A DNA stretch of 64,000 bases from Parendozoicomonas haliclonae (lineage in GTDB: Bacteria > Pseudomonadota > Gammaproteobacteria > Pseudomonadales > Endozoicomonadaceae). Where the stretch lies: the NCBI RefSeq assembly GCF_900174585.1, contig NZ_FWPT01000007.1, forward strand, positions 186,001-250,000, given 5' to 3'. Position numbers and translations under genes: made by a program. A model generated the notes under the pieces. That model worked only from the letters and a program-made list of their open reading frames with translations. It searched no databases and was not told where the DNA came from. Below, piece by piece: positions 36,125-46,917 of the stretch. Position 1 is the first letter of the stretch, and each line of letters begins with the position of its first letter.

Positions 36125-37126
36125 ATGAAGTACAGGATCAACAATCGCCGGGGAGCGGGAATGGGTTATGTTACACAGCCACTGGCTCTGACAACCGGCG
36201 AACTCAAGTGGCTGTTACAAAGCCCCATGCTTCTCGATCCTTCAGCCCACCCGTGCCTGCTATCCAGCCAGCTGCCCTGGCTTTCTCCGGACAGGCGCAA
36301 GCAGGTCTGCCATGATCTGAGCCATCCTTCCCATGAACAAACCACCGCATTTCTGGAAACCCTGACGGCACGGCGCTCCACCCGTCTGGGCATTCGTTAT
36401 GAAACCCTGTGGCTGTCGCTGTATCAGTCCATCACTGAATATGAGGTGCTGGCGACCAACCTGCAGGTTCAGGAGAAAGGAAGAACACTGGGAGAGTTTG
36501 ATCTGCTTTATCGGGCGGGTGACCGATATATTCATCAAGAGCTGGCGATAAAATTTTATCTTGGCAAACCCGAGAGCAAGGGCGACTGGTATGACTGGGT
36601 GGGACCGGATCAGGCCGATCAGCTGGGCCGAAAGATGGCGCTGATGTTTGAACACCAGATCAATCTCTCCAAAACCGAGCCCGGTGAACAGACCCTTTCT
36701 CATATCAGCCCGGCAAATACTGACTGGCAGCAGGAAGTTTTGCTGCAAGGCTATCTGTTTTACCCCTGGCAGCAGCCTTGCGCCGAGCCTGAACAGGTCA
36801 ATCCGAATCACCTGCGTGGTGACTGGCTACCCTTTGAACAGTTATCGGATTATCTTGCGACCTTATCGGCAAAGGCCTTTATGATTCCTTCGCGGCAGCA
36901 GTGGCTCAACCTTACCGCCCTGGCGGAACAGGGGGAAACCGATGACGTATCCGCCTTATCAGAAGACGAACTGATTGCCCACCTAAAGCAACACTTCTCA
37001 GGCGAGAACAAACAACGCAAACGCCCACAGCTGGTGATGCCACAAATTCCGGAAGGGCGACCCTTTTTCGTAACACCGGATGATTGGCTGGATCGGCTAA
37101 ACCAGAAGCTAACCAATCCGGCCTGA
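36125..37126 (+). CDS. DUF1853 protein, possible PD-(D/E)XK-like fold
   Basis: 333 residues from the ATG at 36125; ATG at 36161 (MGYVTQPLAL) is an equally possible start with a GGGAGCGGG stretch just before it. The sequence follows DUF1853: early PLLLDPS-type segment, then LGEFDLLYRAGDRYIHQELA near residues 122-141 and IKFYLG. The Asp in EFDLL and the Glu-x-x-x-Lys in QELAIK resemble the catalytic core of PD-(D/E)XK nucleases; whether it is an active nuclease is inference. Cytoplasmic. It stands alone between divergent nadK and convergent fadH. Confidence 0.85.
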   Translation: MKYRINNRRGAGMGYVTQPLALTTGELKWLLQSPMLLDPSAHPCLLSSQLPWLSPDRRKQVCHDLSHPSHEQTTAFLETLTARRSTRLGIRYETLWLSLYQSITEYEVLATNLQVQEKGRTLGEFDLLYRAGDRYIHQELAIKFYLGKPESKGDWYDWVGPDQADQLGRKMALMFEHQINLSKTEPGEQTLSHISPANTDWQQEVLLQGYLFYPWQQPCAEPEQVNPNHLRGDWLPFEQLSDYLATLSAKAFMIPSRQQWLNLTALAEQGETDDVSALSEDELIAHLKQHFSGENKQRKRPQLVMPQIPEGRPFFVTPDDWLDRLNQKLTNPA

Positions 37127-37164
37127 TAAACAGGCGTCGATCAACGCCTGTTTATCCATTAGAT

Positions 37165-39423
<2,259 letters not shown>

Positions 39424-40446
39424 ATGAATCTTGGCGAGCTCTCCACCGACTTCCTGCTCCCGCTTCTGGAAGCCACCCGACAAAACGACCGCAACCCGGA
39501 ACAGGTATTGGCTCAGTACGGCTTTCAGGAAGAGCAGCTGCAGCATCCCGGGCAGTGGTTGAGCATTGCCCGTTTTATGCGTATTGGCGAAGCTTTGATT
39601 GATCTGACTGATAATCCAGGCTTAGGCCTTGAGGCTGGAAGACTTGGTGGCCTGACTGGCGCCGGACTGGCAGGTATGGCGGCCATAACCGCGCCAACTT
39701 TAGGTGATGCTCTGGAAACGCTGACCCGATTTGAGCCGCTCTATGCCCGCAATATCCGAGGCAGCAGTCAGTGGCACAGAGATGCTCTTCAGTCACATCT
39801 CTGTTTTTATTCCATTGCCCCTTATAACGAGTACAACCGTTTTGTCGTGGACAGTATTCTGGCTGGCTGGGTACAACTTTGTGAACAACTGACCGGACGA
39901 AGTGATCTGGTGGAAGCCATGACTATCGAGTTTGAGGCCCCCCACTATGTCAGCCACTACACCCGGGAACTCAGCTGCAGGATTGAATTCGGCCAGCCGC
40001 AAAATGCCGTCATTCTAAAAGAAGGTGCCGAACAAACACGTCTGCTGTTCGCTTCCCTACCAGACCATCGCCGTATGGTTAGTCTTTGCCAAACACAGCT
40101 GGAAAGCATCTCTCATCCACTGACTATCAGCCATAAAACCGCCAGAGCGATTGCAGCCTGCCTGCCAAAACCATGCACCTTGGAAATTATTGCCGAGGCT
40201 TTGAAAACACCGCACTGGACCCTTCGCCGGAAACTCCAGGAAGAAAACACCACCTTTAAAGAAATCCTTGAACAGACACGCAAGGAGCTGGCCGGCAGCT
40301 ATCTGGCCAATACCGCCACTGCGGTTTCCGAGGTCGCTTACCTGACCGGCTTCTCATCAACAGAAGCCTTCCAGCGAGCGTTTAAACGCTGGACCGGCCT
40401 GCCGCCGGGTGAATACCGCCGGCAGAACCAGCCAGTGAACAATTAA
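39424..40446 (+). CDS. AraC-family transcriptional regulator (OruR-type)
   Basis: 340 residues from the ATG at 39424; a TTG 6 bp upstream fits the GGGAG ribosome site better and could be the real start. The N-terminal 200 residues match the Arabinose_bd (PF12625-type) domain (NPGLGLEAGRLGGLTGAGLA near 62-81). The C-terminal pair of helix-turn-helix motifs includes KTPHWTLRRKLQEENTTFKE near 262-281 and VSEVAYLTGFSSTEAFQRAF near 302-321. Regulators of this type often control a divergent catabolic gene; here fadH is divergent, so fatty-acid control is possible but unproven. Confidence 0.9.
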   Translation: MNLGELSTDFLLPLLEATRQNDRNPEQVLAQYGFQEEQLQHPGQWLSIARFMRIGEALIDLTDNPGLGLEAGRLGGLTGAGLAGMAAITAPTLGDALETLTRFEPLYARNIRGSSQWHRDALQSHLCFYSIAPYNEYNRFVVDSILAGWVQLCEQLTGRSDLVEAMTIEFEAPHYVSHYTRELSCRIEFGQPQNAVILKEGAEQTRLLFASLPDHRRMVSLCQTQLESISHPLTISHKTARAIAACLPKPCTLEIIAEALKTPHWTLRRKLQEENTTFKEILEQTRKELAGSYLANTATAVSEVAYLTGFSSTEAFQRAFKRWTGLPPGEYRRQNQPVNN

Positions 40447-40553
40447 TACTGACTAGCCAGCAATAACCACTAACCAAACCATACTTTGATGACGACACTC
40501 AGCCTGCCGGCGGTCTTACCTCTGATATTGACAACCAATTCGAGGTAACAGGT

Positions 40554-41225
40554 ATGCAGTGGGCGATTCAAAAAGGATCCAGTCTTTGGGGAATGCTATG
40601 GGGCACACCAGCAGCATCACCGGTTGGTAGCAGCTCCACCCACAACCAACTCCCAACAAAAGATGAGGCAACCGTCAATCCACCAGCCGATACCAATATC
40701 CAAACCCGTACTGCAACTGTCGTCGAGCAACAGCCAGGCTTTCTGGAAACACTGCAATCCCACACCCCTACTCCCTGGAGCTATCTTTATGTCTTTGGAT
40801 TAGAAACGCTGCCAGGACATCCAACCCAGAAAAGACTGTTCTGTGAACTGGCGCTTAAAGAGCCCAAGGCTGTACTGGCGGGCCTGGATTATCTCTTTAC
40901 CAGACATGGTAGCCTGTCAAAAATTATGACCGCTCAAGAGGATGCATTGAACAATGTTCAATCACTCTGTGAGTACCTATTGCATTCTCGACATGGACTG
41001 AGCGATGAGGATCAGGACAAGGTCAGAGGCTATAAAAGTCAGATGCTGGAAGAGATCGCACGACGCAACCTTTCTGGCTCTATGGCAGATGTGAAAGCAC
41101 GCGCCCAAAAACGTCATCTTGAACTGATAGAAAGATTCAATGCGCTGCCAGAAACCAAACGCATAAAAGAGGATATTGAGCCACGCCCCAAGCGTTCCGC
41201 TCAACGTAAATCGAAAAGACAATAA
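40554..41225 (+). CDS. Hypothetical protein, lineage-specific
   Basis: 223 residues; no family recognised. A good ribosome site (GAGGTAACAG) precedes the ATG. The N-terminal 70 residues are low-complexity (Ser, Thr, Pro, Gln). A compact helical part of about 75-165 follows, with SYLYVFGLETLPGHPTQKRL and HGSLSKIMTAQEDALN. The C-terminus is strongly basic (KRIKEDIEPRPKRSAQRKSK), which could bind nucleic acid. There is no clear signal peptide or membrane helix. It lies alone and is followed by an 11-bp stem hairpin. Confidence 0.75.
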   Translation: MQWAIQKGSSLWGMLWGTPAASPVGSSSTHNQLPTKDEATVNPPADTNIQTRTATVVEQQPGFLETLQSHTPTPWSYLYVFGLETLPGHPTQKRLFCELALKEPKAVLAGLDYLFTRHGSLSKIMTAQEDALNNVQSLCEYLLHSRHGLSDEDQDKVRGYKSQMLEEIARRNLSGSMADVKARAQKRHLELIERFNALPETKRIKEDIEPRPKRSAQRKSKRQ

Positions 41226-41239
41226 AGCGGTTATCCACT

Positions 41240-41277
41240 CTTTCAGGCTGACAAGTCATCACTCGCCAGCCTGAAAG
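41240..41277 (+). terminator. Hairpin after the hypothetical gene
   Basis: An 11-bp perfect stem CTTTCAGGCTG/CAGCCTGAAAG (41240-41250/41267-41277) with a 16-base loop lies 15 bp after the stop. No T tract, so termination would be weak. Confidence 0.5.
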
Positions 41278-41353
41278 ACTTCCCACCTGCTGCTCAGCCA
41301 TTCATAATCCTTGAAATTTCCTGATAACCAATAACAACAAAGGATAGATATCC

Positions 41354-41731
41354 ATGACCATCGCTTACTGGTGCGTACTCGCTGCTGCTCTCATGCCCAT
41401 GATCTGGGCCTTGATCGCAAAAAAATCCAAGCCCGGTTTTAGCAACCGTCGTCCACGACAGTTTATGGCATCGCTGGAAGGCTTTGGTGCCCGCGCTCAC
41501 GGGGCTCACCTCAACAGTTTTGAAGCGTTTCCTTTCTTTGCTGCTGCGGTGATCATCGCTCACCAGATTGGCAAGATGGAACAGTCCACCATGGATACCC
41601 TGGCACTGACTTATATTGGCCTGCGGGTACTGTTCGGTATTTTTTATCTGATCGATAAACACTTGCTGCGCTCCCTGGTATGGGTCGCCGCTGTCGCCTG
41701 TAATGTGGCGTTCTTTGTGATGTCGAGCTAA
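41354..41731 (+). CDS. MAPEG-family membrane protein
   Basis: 125 residues with four membrane helices (about 4-22, 55-73, 80-98, 105-123). The family signature region is present: NSFEAFPFFAAAVIIAHQIG near residues 54-73, preceded by RPRQFMASLEGFGARAHGAH. MAPEG proteins include glutathione-dependent transferases and peroxidases of membranes; bacterial members of this short type are of unknown specificity. AAGGATAG serves as ribosome site. It is convergent with the gsp operon and ends at a shared hairpin. Confidence 0.9.
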   Translation: MTIAYWCVLAAALMPMIWALIAKKSKPGFSNRRPRQFMASLEGFGARAHGAHLNSFEAFPFFAAAVIIAHQIGKMEQSTMDTLALTYIGLRVLFGIFYLIDKHLLRSLVWVAAVACNVAFFVMSS

Positions 41732-41746
41732 GAGTAGAAAAGCGTA

Positions 41747-41774
41747 CGGGTTAGCTGTTCAGCCAGCTAACCCG
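41747..41774. terminator. Hairpin between MAPEG gene and gspM
   Basis: An 11-bp perfect stem CGGGTTAGCTG/CAGCTAACCCG (41747-41757/41764-41774), loop TTCAGC, between convergent genes. T tracts are lacking on both sides. Confidence 0.6.
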
Positions 41775-41783
41775 ATGATGGGA

Positions 41784-42287
41784 TTATCTTGAGAGACGCA
41801 GAAAGGCTTTGACCACACCGGGCTGATCAGTCTTTTCTATTCTGATCTGCCGCACATCCAAACCTTCCCGGTTATGCAACTGCACCAGCCAGCCCAATAG
41901 TTTTTGGTACGGCGCTTCATCCAGCCAGACGGATACGCCCTGCCGAGCCGGCTGCACTCGCGCCAGTTCAAGACCAGCAGCACGACCACTGCTGGCAATC
42001 ACGGAAGCCGCATCCTTTTTCGGGCCTGAGCTGCGAGACTTCACAATCTCTTTGGCCCGCTGATAGTTCTTGGCCAGAAACTCCTGAGTCTCCCGCTCGG
42101 TGACCAGCTGATCATGCTCACGGTCCGCCCACTGATCCAATGGCACCCAGATCAAATACCAGAACACCACAATCACCAGAAAAATAGTCAGTGCGCTAAG
42201 AGCACGCTGATCCTTGACCGGCAACTGCTCAAACCGATCACGGGCCTGATCCAGGTAAGGCGACAGCTTATCCATAATGACGCTCAT
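41784..42287 (-). CDS. gspM: Type II secretion protein GspM
   Basis: 167 residues: a short cytoplasmic N-terminus, one membrane helix at about 28-46 (LSALTIFLVIVVFWYLIW) and a periplasmic ferredoxin-like domain ending near residue 165. GspM is the inner-membrane platform protein that pairs with GspL. The GspL stop overlaps its start by one base (TGATG). Last gene of the gsp operon; no gspN or prepilin-peptidase gene follows. Confidence 0.9.
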   Translation of the reverse strand: MSVIMDKLSPYLDQARDRFEQLPVKDQRALSALTIFLVIVVFWYLIWVPLDQWADREHDQLVTERETQEFLAKNYQRAKEIVKSRSSGPKKDAASVIASSGRAAGLELARVQPARQGVSVWLDEAPYQKLLGWLVQLHNREGLDVRQIRIEKTDQPGVVKAFLRLSR

Positions 42288-43627
42288 CAGGCACTCCTTA
42301 CAGTCAGTCGGGCAGCCACACCTTCACCATCCTGGTTACCGGTTTCCATCTGGGCGCGCAGGCCGGCAGATTTCAGAGCGTCCAGATAACGGTTCAGGGA
42401 TTCAAAACTCTCGGCCCGCACATCCAGAGACAGCCGGCCATTGGATTCGTTGAAGTCGATACTGCGGGGCGTGACCGGTTCACCAGCATCACTGGCCGAA
42501 ACCACCGAAACGGTTTTCAGGATATCCAGAAATGCAGGGTTACTGTTCTGACTGTTGGCTTCTTTCAGAAACCGGGTCAGGTTATGCCGCACATCAACAA
42601 CCCGTCGGTCATCCGGGCGCAACTCAAGATAGGTGTCCAGATTCTCTTCTTTCAGTGCTTCCGTCCGGCTCTGGAAGTAAAAACCGCTACCCACATTAAA
42701 CAGCAGTTCCAACCCCAGCCAGACACCTGCAGTTATCGCAACAGGCCGCCACAGCCGCCAGCGTTTGGAAGATCGGCGCGTGCATTTGAACGCACCGGTT
42801 CGCAGATCCAACAGCTTGCGATTACGCATGCGGGTAGCAAGGGCAGGAAGAATCACCGGCAGCAGAGTTTCACCAGCCCGCTCCTGACTATCCACCGGGA
42901 CACCGGCAAGCTCGGCTAAATGCTGCGCTGCTGCCTGGTCCGCCGGGCCGTAACTGATCTGCACACCTGCGGCCACCACAGTTTCCTGTTCAGGATTCTC
43001 TTCATCCGACTCAATCTCTACCGCCAGTTCGTCCTGTTCATCGTCATCAGCCAGAAGACTCGGCACAACCAGTTCCAGTGCCGTGCTATCCAGCCACTGG
43101 CCATAATTTCCCGGGATGGCGACATAGGCCGATGCCCCTTCAATCCAGACTGAAACCTGTTGCTCATCAGCCTGCAGGAACTGGCTTTCCGGCAACACCC
43201 GCTGCAGTTCGACGCCAGCCTCACGGTAAACCCTGATCAATGCTGACAAGGTGGATGCACGAATCCAGCCGGCACTGGCGGCCACCAACCCTTCTTCCGG
43301 GCTGGAGACCAGATGCAGGGCATCAATATCCGAAGCCAGCTGCTCTTCCAGCAGATAAGGCAAGGCCTGTTGCCAGTGCTTGCGCTGATTATCTTGCAGA
43401 GTTTTGCGGAAACAACCACTGAGATCCCCCGACACCACAAGGCTGACCGGCAGCTCCTGATCATCATCGGAGAGCTGCCCATACCAATCGCCCAGCTCTG
43501 TGAGGCTTCCGGTCAGGCAGTGACCATCCGGTTGCCCATCCCGGTCAACCCAGCACCACTCCAGAGTTCCGGCTCCCTCATCAAGCCAAAAACCTGCAAG
43601 TTGTCTGACCACCAGCTGTATTTTCAT
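42287..43627 (-). CDS. gspL: Type II secretion protein GspL
   Basis: 446 residues from the ATG at 43625-43627, which has GGTGAGGTG just upstream; a GTG 6 bp further out is less likely. The N-terminal half is the actin-like cytoplasmic domain that binds the GspE ATPase, with an acidic insertion near residues 195-215. A single membrane helix lies at about 293-312 (PVAITAGVWLGLELLFNVG) and the periplasmic domain follows. GspL joins the ATPase to the inner-membrane platform. It starts 2 bp after gspK. Confidence 0.92.
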   Translation of the reverse strand: MKIQLVVRQLAGFWLDEGAGTLEWCWVDRDGQPDGHCLTGSLTELGDWYGQLSDDDQELPVSLVVSGDLSGCFRKTLQDNQRKHWQQALPYLLEEQLASDIDALHLVSSPEEGLVAASAGWIRASTLSALIRVYREAGVELQRVLPESQFLQADEQQVSVWIEGASAYVAIPGNYGQWLDSTALELVVPSLLADDDEQDELAVEIESDEENPEQETVVAAGVQISYGPADQAAAQHLAELAGVPVDSQERAGETLLPVILPALATRMRNRKLLDLRTGAFKCTRRSSKRWRLWRPVAITAGVWLGLELLFNVGSGFYFQSRTEALKEENLDTYLELRPDDRRVVDVRHNLTRFLKEANSQNSNPAFLDILKTVSVVSASDAGEPVTPRSIDFNESNGRLSLDVRAESFESLNRYLDALKSAGLRAQMETGNQDGEGVAARLTVRSA

Positions 43628-43629
43628 GG

Positions 43630-44628
43630 TCACCTCACCGATTCTCTTAAAGTTTTTACCCAGCCGGGAAACACACCCATCTCTCTGGAAATCACGCGGA
43701 CCTTACCTTCCTTGTCACGGGCCAGCCGGCTGTGCTGGTAAAAGGTCATGTCCCGATACTGCGCCTTTACATAGACACTGAAATAACTGCTGTTCAGGGT
43801 GATCAGGCTTTCCGCTTTTTTACTGATCTTGTTTTTCAGCAATGGATGGTTGGTGACTTCCTTCATATCAGCAAAGCCATCCTTACTGCGCCCGTCAACA
43901 AAGCCTTTGGCGTCTGTCTCACTGATCCGCTCGCTAAGGCTGCGGAGCACGCCGGCCGTGGCGGTATTGATATTGATGCCATCACCCGAGGGCAGAACCG
44001 ATACCAGCGGTACCAACTTATCAAACTCTTCCGGAGTCAGCACATCCAGCAGCCGCAGCTCCGACACCGAAGCCAGCGCACTGTCGCTGGTGCGGTACGG
44101 CGGTGTCAGCAACAGATAGGTATTATCTTCGGCACCACCGGGCAGCGGGTCCTGATTACTGTCCACCCAATCCTGCAGACGGTAAGCCACCTGAGCATCA
44201 ATATTCTGTGAGGCCAGCAGGCGAATCAGCATCTCCAGTTTGTCTTTATCCGGCTTATCCTCTTTGCCATGGCTGGCCAGCATATTCAGATTGAAACGAC
44301 CCTGATCATCGAGGGTCATAATGGTGATTTCACCCTCTTCGGTATCCAGCGGCTGATCCTGCTCTGCCCAGGGCTCAAACCAGTGATCTTTGGGCTTTTT
44401 GGATTGCTTGTCCCGCTGAAAATCCTCTTCCAGTAACATAGCCACAAACTGTTCCGCGCCCATCGCATAATGGTGAGCCTGTTGATATTGCAGCTGCCGG
44501 GCGGTTTTCTCGGTATTGAAATGCAGATCGGTAATGATTCGGCTGGCCATCACTGTGACCATCACAAAGATCAACATCACAAAAATCAGCGCGACACCCT
44601 GTTGTCGCTTCGGGCTTTGGAAACTCAT
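43630..44628 (-). CDS. gspK: Type II secretion minor pseudopilin GspK
   Basis: 332 residues. Prepilin cleavage site after Gly in QQG-VALIFVMLIFVMV (about residue 11). As usual in GspK, position +5 is not Glu, in keeping with a tip protein. The large periplasmic alpha domain includes LLDVLTPEEFDKLVPLVSVL near residues 190-209 and GININTATAGVLRSLSE, a helix-hairpin-helix-like segment. GspK caps the pseudopilus with GspI and GspJ. The gspJ stop overlaps the start (ATGA). Confidence 0.93.
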   Translation of the reverse strand: MSFQSPKRQQGVALIFVMLIFVMVTVMASRIITDLHFNTEKTARQLQYQQAHHYAMGAEQFVAMLLEEDFQRDKQSKKPKDHWFEPWAEQDQPLDTEEGEITIMTLDDQGRFNLNMLASHGKEDKPDKDKLEMLIRLLASQNIDAQVAYRLQDWVDSNQDPLPGGAEDNTYLLLTPPYRTSDSALASVSELRLLDVLTPEEFDKLVPLVSVLPSGDGININTATAGVLRSLSERISETDAKGFVDGRSKDGFADMKEVTNHPLLKNKISKKAESLITLNSSYFSVYVKAQYRDMTFYQHSRLARDKEGKVRVISREMGVFPGWVKTLRESVR

Positions 44629-45380
44629 CCGCCAGCTCCACCCGGATAGATCGTGGCATCACCGGAAGAAGTTTCATCACCTGAAGGTGGTGCGGGCCTG
44701 CCATCGGGCCCCGATTGCGGTCCAGATTGAGGCCCTGGCGCAGGTGGTTTGGCCTCCTGCTCCTTAAACACAAAGCCCGGTCCGACCACCAGCTGCTGCA
44801 CCTTACCCAGACGTTGATGCTCGATGGTGTACTCAACCGCCGAGGGCAACATCAGCAAACGTTCACTTTGCTTGTCACTGGAGGGCGGCCAGCTGTTCTG
44901 CCAGCGCTTTTTCTCATCTCTGAAACGCAGAACAAAGCCCTGCACATTATCCAGCACAACCTGTTCCACATAAGGTGTATCCGGCGCCCGGTCCATAGTG
45001 TTCCAGTAGCGGCGAATCAGCCGTCCGCCATCAACCCGGTAACCGACCCGTTGCAAATTGCTGCGTTTCTCACCGGTAAAGTTACGCCAGCCGGCCTTAC
45101 TCATCACCACATTGCCATTACTGGCAGCGACCAGTGAGGCTTCCTTATCACCAAACTCATTACGAATAGGCCGGGGTATCAGCTGTGCAAAGTCTTTATT
45201 CAGAATAAGCAGCGCCCGCTGGATATCACCATTCTGTTCCCACAGCGCAGAAGACACTTCATGGGTGCGGCTGACCGACTTGAATAACCGGTAACAGGCC
45301 GTAGCCAGCAGACTGAAGATCGCAACGGCGATCAGCAGTTCCAGTAAGGTAAAACCGGCACCACGACCTCTACTTGTCAT
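44625..45380 (-). CDS. gspJ: Type II secretion minor pseudopilin GspJ
   Basis: 251 residues from the ATG at 45378-45380 (MTSRGRGAG), overlapping the end of gspI by 11 bp. Prepilin site GAG-FTLLELLIAVAIFSL with Glu at +5. The C-terminal 45 residues are an unusual Pro/Gly/Ser-rich tail (AKPPAPGPQSGPQSG and PSGDETSSGD) beyond the normal GspJ fold, probably disordered and exposed at the pseudopilus tip. Confidence 0.93.
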   Translation of the reverse strand: MTSRGRGAGFTLLELLIAVAIFSLLATACYRLFKSVSRTHEVSSALWEQNGDIQRALLILNKDFAQLIPRPIRNEFGDKEASLVAASNGNVVMSKAGWRNFTGEKRSNLQRVGYRVDGGRLIRRYWNTMDRAPDTPYVEQVVLDNVQGFVLRFRDEKKRWQNSWPPSSDKQSERLLMLPSAVEYTIEHQRLGKVQQLVVGPGFVFKEQEAKPPAPGPQSGPQSGPDGRPAPPSGDETSSGDATIYPGGAGG

Positions 45381-45813
45381 TGACCGGCCTCCGCACATAA
45401 CCGGTCAGCCGGTAAAGAGGTTTGGCCTTGTCGGCAGGCTTGCGGGCTCCGGCAAAGACCTGCACCTCCACCTTGCGCAAATTGGTTTGACCGGTCTCTG
45501 TAACCAGGTCACGAACCGTCCAGCTCTTGCCATTCTGCTCTACACTGGTTGCACGCTTTCCAGTCGGCGGGAAGTTTTCTTCGACGTAATAACGGTTGAG
45601 GTGATTTTCTGCCAGCCAGGAAGCCTGCACCAGCTCCTGGATACGGGCGGTCTGCTTGATGGCCCGACCATCGGTCACCAGCAATGCCGAAGCCGCCAGG
45701 GCAAAGACCGCCAGCGCAATCAGAACTTCAAGCAGGGTAAAGCCAGATGAGCGCTGTCGTCTGTTGGTAACATGACCTGGCGGCTCATGGGCTGGTAACC
45801 GGTCCAATCCCAT
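45370..45813 (-). CDS. gspI: Type II secretion minor pseudopilin GspI
   Basis: 147 residues from the ATG at 45811-45813, which has GGAGAGTG upstream; it overlaps gspH by 29 bp. Prepilin site SSG-FTLLEVLIALAVFALA with Glu at +5 after a basic leader of about 22 residues. The short periplasmic beta domain includes AWLAENHLN near 65-73, conserved in GspI. Forms the GspI-J-K tip complex. Confidence 0.93.
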   Translation of the reverse strand: MGLDRLPAHEPPGHVTNRRQRSSGFTLLEVLIALAVFALAASALLVTDGRAIKQTARIQELVQASWLAENHLNRYYVEENFPPTGKRATSVEQNGKSWTVRDLVTETGQTNLRKVEVQVFAGARKPADKAKPLYRLTGYVRRPVNDK

Positions 45814-46357
45814 CACTCTCCAGTATCATTGTTCGTCGATCATCATCCCGCAGGGAAAACTCCAGCCGGAACGGTGTCATCTGGTTATCGGAATACATCA
45901 CCCAGGAGGGTGTCTTTTTGGCTTCTTCTATAAACCGGGAGCCGGTGGTCGAGCTATTTTTACCCGATACATCATTGAGTAGCACTCCATCAGGGAGCTT
46001 GTAGGTCCGAAAGCTCTGCTCTTCCAGCTCCTGCCAGATTTCCTGCTCCCGTGACCAAACCCACCAGCGATAGCCAAACTGGCCGGACAACGAAAAACCC
46101 AGTTCCCGATCTTCCATCAAGGCTCGTTCCCGGGCCTGTTCAATCAATATCTGCAGACGGTTGGACTCTTCCTGTAGCTGCTGACCCGGCCCGGCAGAAC
46201 GCGGTGTCACCAGTGCCAATCCGACCACAAGGCCGATAATCAGCAACACCACCAGAATTTCGATCAGGGTAAAGCCTTGGCTCTTACCCTGACATGTCCA
46301 GCCTCTGCGCATCCTACCCGGAAAGCGGGAAAGGCATCCTGCCTGACCTGCGTTCAC
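45785..46357 (-). CDS. gspH: Type II secretion minor pseudopilin GspH
   Basis: 190 residues from a GTG directly after the gspG stop; the ATG at 46310-46312 (MRRGW) would give a 15-residue shorter leader. Prepilin site SQG-FTLIEILVVLLIIGLV with Glu at +5, then the GspH periplasmic domain with LQILIEQARERALMEDRELG near residues 68-87. Links the tip complex to the GspG shaft. Confidence 0.92.
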   Translation of the reverse strand: MNAGQAGCLSRFPGRMRRGWTCQGKSQGFTLIEILVVLLIIGLVVGLALVTPRSAGPGQQLQEESNRLQILIEQARERALMEDRELGFSLSGQFGYRWWVWSREQEIWQELEEQSFRTYKLPDGVLLNDVSGKNSSTTGSRFIEEAKKTPSWVMYSDNQMTPFRLEFSLRDDDRRTMILESDGIGPVTSP

Positions 46358-46810
46358 TTATTGATCCCAGTTGCCAAGGTCAGCATTAAAACCGTCACCA
46401 CCGACCCGGCCATCGGCACCCAATGAGTAGATATCGTAACCATTGGTGTTGCGAGCGCCTGGCTGCTCATACTGGTAAGGGTTACCCCAGGGGTCTTCAA
46501 GATCACGCATCTTCAGATAACCATCCGGATTCCAGTTGCGGGGTTCCGGGTTACCAGTCGGTTCATTGACCAGCGCTTCCAGCCCCTGCTCAGTGCTGGG
46601 ATAGAAACCGTTATCGAGACGGTACAGTTCCAGGGCACTGCTGATCTGACTCACCGCACTCTTTGCAGCGGTGACCTTGGCCTGATCCGGACGGCTCATA
46701 ATATTCGGCACCACCAGCGCAGCCAGTACGCCGAGGATGACCACCACAACCATAATTTCAATCAGCGTAAAGCCGGCCTGTCTGCGGGATACACCTCGAA
46801 CCTGCGTCAT
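46358..46810 (-). CDS. gspG: Type II secretion major pseudopilin GspG
   Basis: 150 residues, typical length. Prepilin site QAG-FTLIEIMVVVVILGVL with Glu at +5, then the hallmark LYRLDNGFYPSTEQGLEALV near residues 61-80, DPWGNPYQY near 107-115 and the calcium-site loop GADGRVGGDGFNADLGNW at the end. The shaft subunit of the pseudopilus and normally the most abundant gsp product. A GGGAG ribosome site precedes it. The 107-bp gap upstream holds a weak terminator and tandem repeats, which may uncouple its expression from gspEF. Confidence 0.96.
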   Translation of the reverse strand: MTQVRGVSRRQAGFTLIEIMVVVVILGVLAALVVPNIMSRPDQAKVTAAKSAVSQISSALELYRLDNGFYPSTEQGLEALVNEPTGNPEPRNWNPDGYLKMRDLEDPWGNPYQYEQPGARNTNGYDIYSLGADGRVGGDGFNADLGNWDQ

Positions 46811-46838
46811 AACCTCACACTCCCTTTAAAACTGATTC

Positions 46839-46886
46839 GTTCTTAAATTAGTTTTTAAAATAGTTCTTAAATTAGCTCTTAAAAAA
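46839..46886. repeat. Four 12-bp tandem repeats upstream of gspG
   Basis: Four head-to-tail 12-mers at 46839-46850, 46851-46862, 46863-46874 and 46875-46886. Copies 1 and 3 are identical (GTTCTTAAATTA); the others differ at two to four positions. The block is almost purely A+T, far from the local average, and lies 30 bp before the gspG start. Confidence 0.8.
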
Positions 46887-46903
46887 GCGACCCGATAAGG
46901 GCC
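46881..46903 (-). terminator. Weak terminator-like hairpin after gspF
   Basis: On the minus strand GGCCC-TTATC-GGGTC (46903-46889, one G-U pair) is followed by GCTTTTTT. It lies right after the gspF stop and before gspG and could reduce read-through from gspEF. Confidence 0.5.
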
Positions 46904-46917
46904 TTACACTCCGACCA

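Noticed and set aside
46839-46886. Tandem repeats as a possible CRISPR array
   Set aside because: The units are 12 bp and directly abut, with no spacers and no cas genes nearby.
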